Assembly: GCA_025450405.1 (NCBI GenBank)
Contig: JANWHL010000212.1
Span: 1 to 15,587, forward strand
Length of the DNA stretch: 15,587 nt
From: Ktedonobacterales bacterium
GTDB lineage: Bacteria; Chloroflexota; Ktedonobacteria; Ktedonobacterales; JADMIN01
Reading direction: 5' to 3'
Shown here: positions 11,904 through 15,587 of the stretch, one piece after another
How the letters are laid out: the number at the start of each line of letters is the position of its first letter
Position numbering within the stretch: the stretch's first letter is position 1
Translations under genes and position numbers: made by a program
Notes under the pieces: generated by a model
Database searches by the model: none
Told to the model about the DNA's origin: nothing
Seen by the model: the letters and a program-made list of their open reading frames with translations, nothing else

Positions 11904-14636
11904 ATGTCCGACCTGCCTCGTGGGACCGTCACCTTCCTCTTCAGCGACATCGAGGGCAGCACCCGCCTGCTCCACCAACTCGGCCCCGACTACGCCGCCG
12001 CGCTGGGCGACCATCAGGCCCTCCTGCGCGCCGCCTGGGCGGAGCATGGCGGTCATGAAGTGGGCACCCAGGGAGACAGCTTCTTCGTCGTCTTCGCCCG
12101 CGCTGGCGACGCCGTGGCCGCCGCCGCCGCGGCCCAACGCGCCCTGGCGGCGCACCCCTGGTCCGCGGGCGCCGCCATCCGCGCCCGCATGGGCCTCCAC
12201 ACCGGCGCGCCCCTCCTGACCGCCGGCGGGTACGTTGGCCTGGATGTCCACCGCGCCGCCCGCATCGCCGCCGCTGGCCATGGCGGTCAGGTCCTGCTCT
12301 CCCAGGCCACCCGCGACCTGGCGTTGGCCGAGCCGCTCCCCAACGCCAGCCTGCGCGACCTCGGCGAGCACCGCCTGAAAGATCTCCAGGTGCCCGAGCG
12401 TGTTTATCAGCTCACCCTCGCCGACCTCCCCACCGACTTCCCACCTCTCCGCACCCTCGACCGCGTGCGCCACAACCTCCCCGTCCAGCTCACGCCCCTG
12501 GTCGGCCGCGAGACCGCGGTGCGCGAGGTCTGCGCCCTAATCGAGCGTGACGACGTCCACCTGGTGACCCTCGCCGGGCCGGGCGGTGTTGGCAAGACGC
12601 GCCTTGCGCTCCAGGTGGCGGCCGAGGAGGCCGACCGCTTCGCCGATGGCGTCTACCTCGTCGCCCTGGGCCCCGTGACCGACCCCGGCCTGGTCGCCCC
12701 CACCATCGCCCAGGCGCTCGGCCTGCGCGAGGCTGGCAGCGTCACGCCCGAGGACACCCTCCGTGGCTATCTCGCCGACCGGCATGTCTTGCTCGTGCTC
12801 GACAACTTCGAGCAGGTGGTGGGCGCCGGCCCCAGCCTGGCCGCGCTCCTGGCCGCCTGCCGCGGTCTGAAGGCCCTGGTCACCAGCCGGATCGCCCTCC
12901 ACCTGCGTGGCGAGCGCGAGTATCCCGTCCTGCCGCTGGCCCTGCCCGCCCGGCGGTCAACCCGCGCCGCTGGCCCGCGCGCCACCCTCGCCGACCTGGA
13001 GGCGCTGACCCAGTACGCCGCCGTGGCCCTGTTCATCGAACGGGCCCGTGCCGTCAAGCCCGAATTTGAGGTGACCGCCGCCAGCGCCCCGGCCATCGCC
13101 GAGATCTGCGCCCGCCTGGACGGTCTGCCCCTGGCCATCGAGCTGGCCGCCGCCCGCGTCCGCCTCCTCCCACCCCAGGCGCTCCTCTCCCGGCTCTCCA
13201 ATCGCCTCAAGCTGCTCACCGGCGGCGCGCTCGATCTCCCCGAACGCCAGCAGACCCTGCGCGGCGCCATCGCCTGGAGCCACGACCTCCTCACCCCCGA
13301 CGAGCGCGTTCTCTTCCGCCGGCTCGCGGTCTTCGCCGGCGGGTGCACCCTCGAGGCCGCCGAAACCGTCTGCGTCGCCCCGGAGGGCGCGTTGCCCCTG
13401 GCGCTGGACCCGCTGGACGGACTGGATTCCCTGGCGGCCAAGAGTCTCCTACGCCAGGCCGAAGGCTCCGAGACCGCCGACGAGCCCCGCTTCCGCATGC
13501 TGGAGACGATCCGCGAATTCGGCCTGGAACAACTGGAGGCCGTGGAGGCTTCCGGCGGCCGTCCGCCAGAGGCCATGGCGCTGCGCCGCGCGCACCTTAA
13601 CTTTGCGCTGGACCTCGCGGAGCGCGCCGACCCCCGGCTCCGCGGGCCGGACGCCACCATCTGGCTCGAACGCCTGGAGCGCGAGCACGACAATTTCCGC
13701 GCGGCGCTCGGCTGGGCGCGCGAGCGAGGCCGCACCGGGGGCGAGGCGACACGTGGGCTGCGGCTGGCCGCGGCGCTGGCCTATTTCTGGTTCAGCCGCG
13801 GCTACCTCAGCGAAGGGCGCGAGTGGCTGGAGGGCATGATCGAGTTGTTCGATGGCGCGGAGACCCTGGGCCAGGCGGGCGTGCCGGAGGTCATGTTGGC
13901 GCGGGCGCTCTACGGAGCGGGCGACCTCGCGGTGTGGCAGGGCGATTACGCCCGCGCGAAGGCGCGGCTGGAGCGCAGCGTGGCGCTGGCCCGCGCGGGC
14001 GGGGACCTCGGAGTGGCCTCGGACGCGCTCAATCGCATGGGCATCGCGGAACATCTCCCAGGCGATACCGCGCGGGCCACCACATACTGGGCCGAGAGCC
14101 TGACCCTGGCACGCGAGCTCGGCGACCCCTGGCGCATGGCCGGCCCGCTGAACAATTTGGGCGAGTCCGCCTATTTCGAGGGCGACCTGGATCAAGCGGA
14201 GGCGTGCTACGAGGAGGCGCTTGCGCTCGCCCGGCGGGCGGGTGACGACAGCCGCATCTACGTCATGATTGGGAACCTCGGCAACGTGGCACGCCGCCAG
14301 GGGAAGCTGGATCGGGCGCGGACGCTGGCGCGCGCCGCGATAGAGCAAGCGCACGGCTCCGGCGATCCACGGGCTATCGCCGAGACCCTTGAAATGGCGG
14401 CCATGATCGCCGGCGGCATGGGCAACGGTGAGCGTGCCGCGCGCTTGCTCGGGGCCGCCTCCGCCCTCCGCGATGCCGTGGGCGCCCTCGAGCCGCCAGC
14501 CGAGCGCGATGAGGTCGCCGCCGCGGTGTCGCCCGCGCGCGCGGCCATGGGTGCCTCCGCCTGGGCCGCCGCCAATGTGGCCGGCCGCGCCCTCACCCCC
14601 GATGAGGCCGTCCAGGAGGCATTGGCCGCCGACTGA
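11904..14636 (+). CDS. Class III cyclase-like / STAND (NB-ARC-like) ATPase / TPR regulator
   Basis: The 910-residue product begins with a class III nucleotide cyclase domain (about 7-172). Metal-binding Asp15 (F-S-D-I-E-G-S-T, 13-20) and Asp58 (T-Q-G-D, 55-58) are present, and Arg120 fits the transition-state Arg. Gly54 stands where the substrate-reading Lys usually lies, and His116 where Asn is expected, so activity and substrate are uncertain. A STAND-type ATPase follows: Walker A G-P-G-G-V-G-K-T (225-232), Walker B V-L-L-V-L-D (295-300), T-S-R (327-329) and the NB-ARC mark G-L-P-L (407-410). A winged-helix-like segment (about 450-490) leads into helical TPR-like repeats (about 560-860). 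Such proteins act as cytoplasmic signal switches, the TPRs sensing a ligand or partner. The start is supported by AAGGAG eight bases upstream. Alanine codons shift from mainly GCC to mainly GCG near 13560 and drift back after 14440. Confidence 0.92.
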   Translation: MSDLPRGTVTFLFSDIEGSTRLLHQLGPDYAAALGDHQALLRAAWAEHGGHEVGTQGDSFFVVFARAGDAVAAAAAAQRALAAHPWSAGAAIRARMGLHTGAPLLTAGGYVGLDVHRAARIAAAGHGGQVLLSQATRDLALAEPLPNASLRDLGEHRLKDLQVPERVYQLTLADLPTDFPPLRTLDRVRHNLPVQLTPLVGRETAVREVCALIERDDVHLVTLAGPGGVGKTRLALQVAAEEADRFADGVYLVALGPVTDPGLVAPTIAQALGLREAGSVTPEDTLRGYLADRHVLLVLDNFEQVVGAGPSLAALLAACRGLKALVTSRIALHLRGEREYPVLPLALPARRSTRAAGPRATLADLEALTQYAAVALFIERARAVKPEFEVTAASAPAIAEICARLDGLPLAIELAAARVRLLPPQALLSRLSNRLKLLTGGALDLPERQQTLRGAIAWSHDLLTPDERVLFRRLAVFAGGCTLEAAETVCVAPEGALPLALDPLDGLDSLAAKSLLRQAEGSETADEPRFRMLETIREFGLEQLEAVEASGGRPPEAMALRRAHLNFALDLAERADPRLRGPDATIWLERLEREHDNFRAALGWARERGRTGGEATRGLRLAAALAYFWFSRGYLSEGREWLEGMIELFDGAETLGQAGVPEVMLARALYGAGDLAVWQGDYARAKARLERSVALARAGGDLGVASDALNRMGIAEHLPGDTARATTYWAESLTLARELGDPWRMAGPLNNLGESAYFEGDLDQAEACYEEALALARRAGDDSRIYVMIGNLGNVARRQGKLDRARTLARAAIEQAHGSGDPRAIAETLEMAAMIAGGMGNGERAARLLGAASALRDAVGALEPPAERDEVAAAVSPARAAMGASAWAAANVAGRALTPDEAVQEALAAD

Positions 14637-14691
14637 GCGGGTACACGAGGATCGGGTATTCACCTGAGGGAGAATCGGGTAACCCACCGAT

Positions 14692-14720
14692 GGGCATACC
14701 GGGCGTGTCCGCCTTATACT
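14692..14720 (+). promoter_or_regulatory. Promoter-like element for the cupredoxin gene
   Basis: GGGCAT (14692-14697), exactly 17 bp, then TATACT (14715-14720), the closest match to a consensus -10 in the window. It lies far upstream (about 230 bases) of the start codon. Part of the GGCA(C/T)-17-TANNNT set. Confidence 0.45.
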
Positions 14721-14731
14721 CTTTCCTGGAT

Positions 14732-14755
14732 TATGGCGCCGCGGGTGGCGCCGTA
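14732..14755 (+). other. Hairpin in the cupredoxin leader
   Basis: TATGGCGCC (14732-14740) pairs with GGCGCCGTA (14747-14755), nine pairs including one T-G wobble, around the loop GCGGGT. It begins 11 bases after the -10-like element, so it would form near the 5' end of the transcript. No T-run follows, so it is not a standard terminator. Confidence 0.5.
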
Positions 14756-14784
14756 CCAGCATGGACCACGCGGAGCACCCCCGG

Positions 14785-14799
14785 TGCGCATCATGCGCA
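14785..14799. promoter_or_regulatory. 15-bp dyad-symmetric site
   Basis: TGCGCAT and ATGCGCA flank a single central C. The arms are perfectly complementary. The site lies 154 bases upstream of the cupredoxin start and about 65 bases after the -10-like element, a place where a bound repressor could block elongation. Confidence 0.4.
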
Positions 14800-14952
14800 T
14801 CGTCAGGTTGTGGGCGCGGGCACGCACGCCCGATTCCAGCCCGACCTCTCCGGACGACCGCCACCGCGCCCGCGGGTCCGCACCGGCATCTCCGCGCTGA
14901 CGTGACAGAGTGGCGCGTCGCGGGTTGACGCGCGAAAGGACAAGCAGCCTCG

Positions 14953-15363
14953 ATGAAGAAGCTTCTCATTCCCGCCATTATCGGCCTCGCGTTGGTGGCC
15001 GCCGCCCTGGGCGGCTGCGGCAAGACGCCCCAGGGGAGTACCACCGGCGGTGGTGGCGGGTGCTCGAACGGCACCGTCGACATGACCGACATCAACTTCG
15101 CCATCCACACCTGCACCATCAAGGCGGGCTCCAAGCTCACCCTCACCGACCCCACCGCCGGCGGCGGCATCCACTTCATCTGCTTCGGCACCAACCAGAA
15201 GTGCGCCGCCAACGCCGACGGCCCCACCGAGCTCAATAGCACTGGCAATGGCGTCCAGTTCAACCCTGGCGACTCCAAGAGCTACACATTCGCCAAGGCT
15301 GGCACCTACCAGATCACCTGCACCGTCCACCCGGCCATGGACCTGACCCTCACCGTCCAGTAG
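14953..15363 (+). CDS. Cupredoxin (amicyanin/plastocyanin-like) lipoprotein
   Basis: The 136-residue product starts with a lipoprotein signal: basic M-K-K, a hydrophobic core, then the lipobox L-G-G-C with the acylated Cys22. A Gly/Ser/Thr-rich linker (23-40) leads to a small cupredoxin fold. Type 1 copper ligands are visible as His74 (G-G-I-H-F) and the C-terminal loop Y-Q-I-T-C-T-V-H-P-A-M, giving Cys123, His126 and Met129. The C-x2-H-x2-M spacing is that of amicyanin-type sites. Four further Cys (37, 54, 77 and 84) could form two disulfides, as expected outside the cytoplasm. The likely role is electron transfer or copper handling at the outer face of the membrane. The partner is unknown; the only respiration-related neighbour is ctaG, about 5 kb upstream. 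Confidence 0.9.
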   Translation: MKKLLIPAIIGLALVAAALGGCGKTPQGSTTGGGGGCSNGTVDMTDINFAIHTCTIKAGSKLTLTDPTAGGGIHFICFGTNQKCAANADGPTELNSTGNGVQFNPGDSKSYTFAKAGTYQITCTVHPAMDLTLTVQ

Positions 15364-15374
15364 CACATCCAGTA

Positions 15375-15412
15375 GCGCGGCCACCTCTGGCGGCCACCCC
15401 TGGCGGCCGCGC
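15375..15412 (+). terminator. GC-rich hairpin after the cupredoxin gene
   Basis: GCGCGGCC (15375-15382) pairs perfectly with GGCCGCGC (15405-15412); the loop contains a direct repeat of CTGGCGGCC. It begins 12 bases after the stop codon. No T-run follows, so if it terminates transcription it does so in a non-classical way or by blocking exonucleases. Confidence 0.4.
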
Positions 15413-15424
15413 ATGCCACGCCCG

Positions 15425-15466
15425 CGCGCCCCGCGCGTCCGCACCTGGCGGCACGTGCGGGGCGCG
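15425..15466 (+). terminator. Second GC-rich hairpin, terminator candidate
   Basis: CGCGCCCCGC (15425-15434) pairs perfectly over 10 bp with GCGGGGCGCG (15457-15466). A smaller CCGCAC/GTGCGG stem is possible inside. A short TTT (15473-15475) follows a few bases later. This is the stronger of the two terminator candidates after the cupredoxin gene. Confidence 0.5.
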
Positions 15467-15587
15467 TCGGCGTTTCCGCCAGGCATCCCCCGATGACCAA
15501 GCCCCCGCTTCGCGCGGATGAACAAGCCGCCGAGTTGCGTTATGCTCTAATCGCGCCGCGACGCCGTCCCCGGACCCCGGCGCGCGC

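Larger units (their letters stand above)
14637..14952. other. 316-bp leader region of the cupredoxin gene
   Basis: The spacer holds two direct copies of ATCGGGTA (14651-14658 and 14674-14681), a promoter-like pair (14692-14720), a hairpin (14732-14755) and a 15-bp near-perfect dyad (14785-14799). The gene's GAAAGGA (14934-14940) lies 12 bases upstream of ATG 14953. If the promoter is real, the mRNA has a leader of over 220 bases containing the hairpin and the dyad. No coding frame was recognised. Confidence 0.55.
15364..15587. other. Right-edge spacer with possible start of the next transcription unit
   Basis: After the cupredoxin stop codon come two strong GC hairpins (listed separately). 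Near the right edge TATGCT (15541-15546) followed by CTAAT resembles a -10 region pointing rightward toward a gene outside the window. No coding sequence was recognised here. Confidence 0.4.

Noticed and set aside
12767..13735. 322-codon minus-strand frame inside the cyclase gene
   Set aside because: Arg/Ser-rich shadow of the ATPase module, with no domain and no initiation signal.
13449..15278. 609-codon minus-strand open frame opposite the cyclase 3' end and the cupredoxin gene
   Set aside because: It spans two well-supported plus-strand genes and the spacer between them, has no recognisable domain, and long antisense frames are expected at this GC content.

Overview
The window is a GC-rich bacterial chromosome segment. 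Codons end overwhelmingly in G or C, and Shine-Dalgarno sequences of the AGGAG type precede most starts. The gene mix suggests a member of the Chloroflexota or a similar high-GC phylum: a CtaG oxidase-assembly protein, a class III cyclase fused to a STAND ATPase and TPRs, a membrane-anchored Asp-box propeller, a Vgb-like propeller, and a spacer of CTCCGCGTCTCT-type repeats. No rRNA, tRNA or marker protein fixes the taxonomy, so this is inference. No CRISPR array, insertion sequence, integrase or phage gene was recognised.

Layout. All genes from 306 to 7734 lie on the minus strand and all genes from 8074 to 15363 on the plus strand, diverging from a 339-bp spacer. Left arm, in order of transcription from the divergence point: a DUF1345-like multi-pass membrane protein (7051-7734), a membrane-anchored Asp-box propeller (5362-6933), a LOG/TIGR00730 nucleotide phosphoribohydrolase (4486-5073) followed closely by an MFS transporter (3120-4445), and a secreted seven-bladed Vgb-like propeller with FN3 and Ig-like domains (306-2615). 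The last gene is visibly poorer in GC than the rest. Right arm: a Nudix hydrolase (8074-8736), CtaG (8917-9837), a histidine-kinase-like/REC/winged-helix fusion (10000-11568), a 910-residue cyclase/STAND-ATPase/TPR protein (11904-14636), and a cupredoxin lipoprotein (14953-15363).

How the genes may relate. LOG and the MFS transporter look like one operon. CtaG and the cupredoxin are both copper and respiration-related but 5 kb apart. The two large regulatory proteins between them are plausible sensors or regulators of unknown input. No clear shared pathway joins the whole window.

Main points of interest. (1) A perfect 14-bp tandem duplication at 5115-5142 puts a conserved-looking ATG (5150) out of frame with the LOG gene. 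Removing one copy restores a continuous reading frame, so this looks like a slippage-type switch or a recent start-site lesson. (2) The kinase-like half of the 10000-11568 fusion has lost its phospho-accepting His (Gln41 instead) and other ATP-site residues, while the DNA-binding domain is intact. (3) Most long spacers carry a different short tandem repeat of 10-14 bp. (4) Four genes share a GGCA(C/T)-17 bp-TANNNT promoter-like pattern. (5) The 11590-11826 spacer is made of CTCCGCGTCTCT/GGTTAAGTC cassettes like a widespread but poorly explained interspersed repeat.
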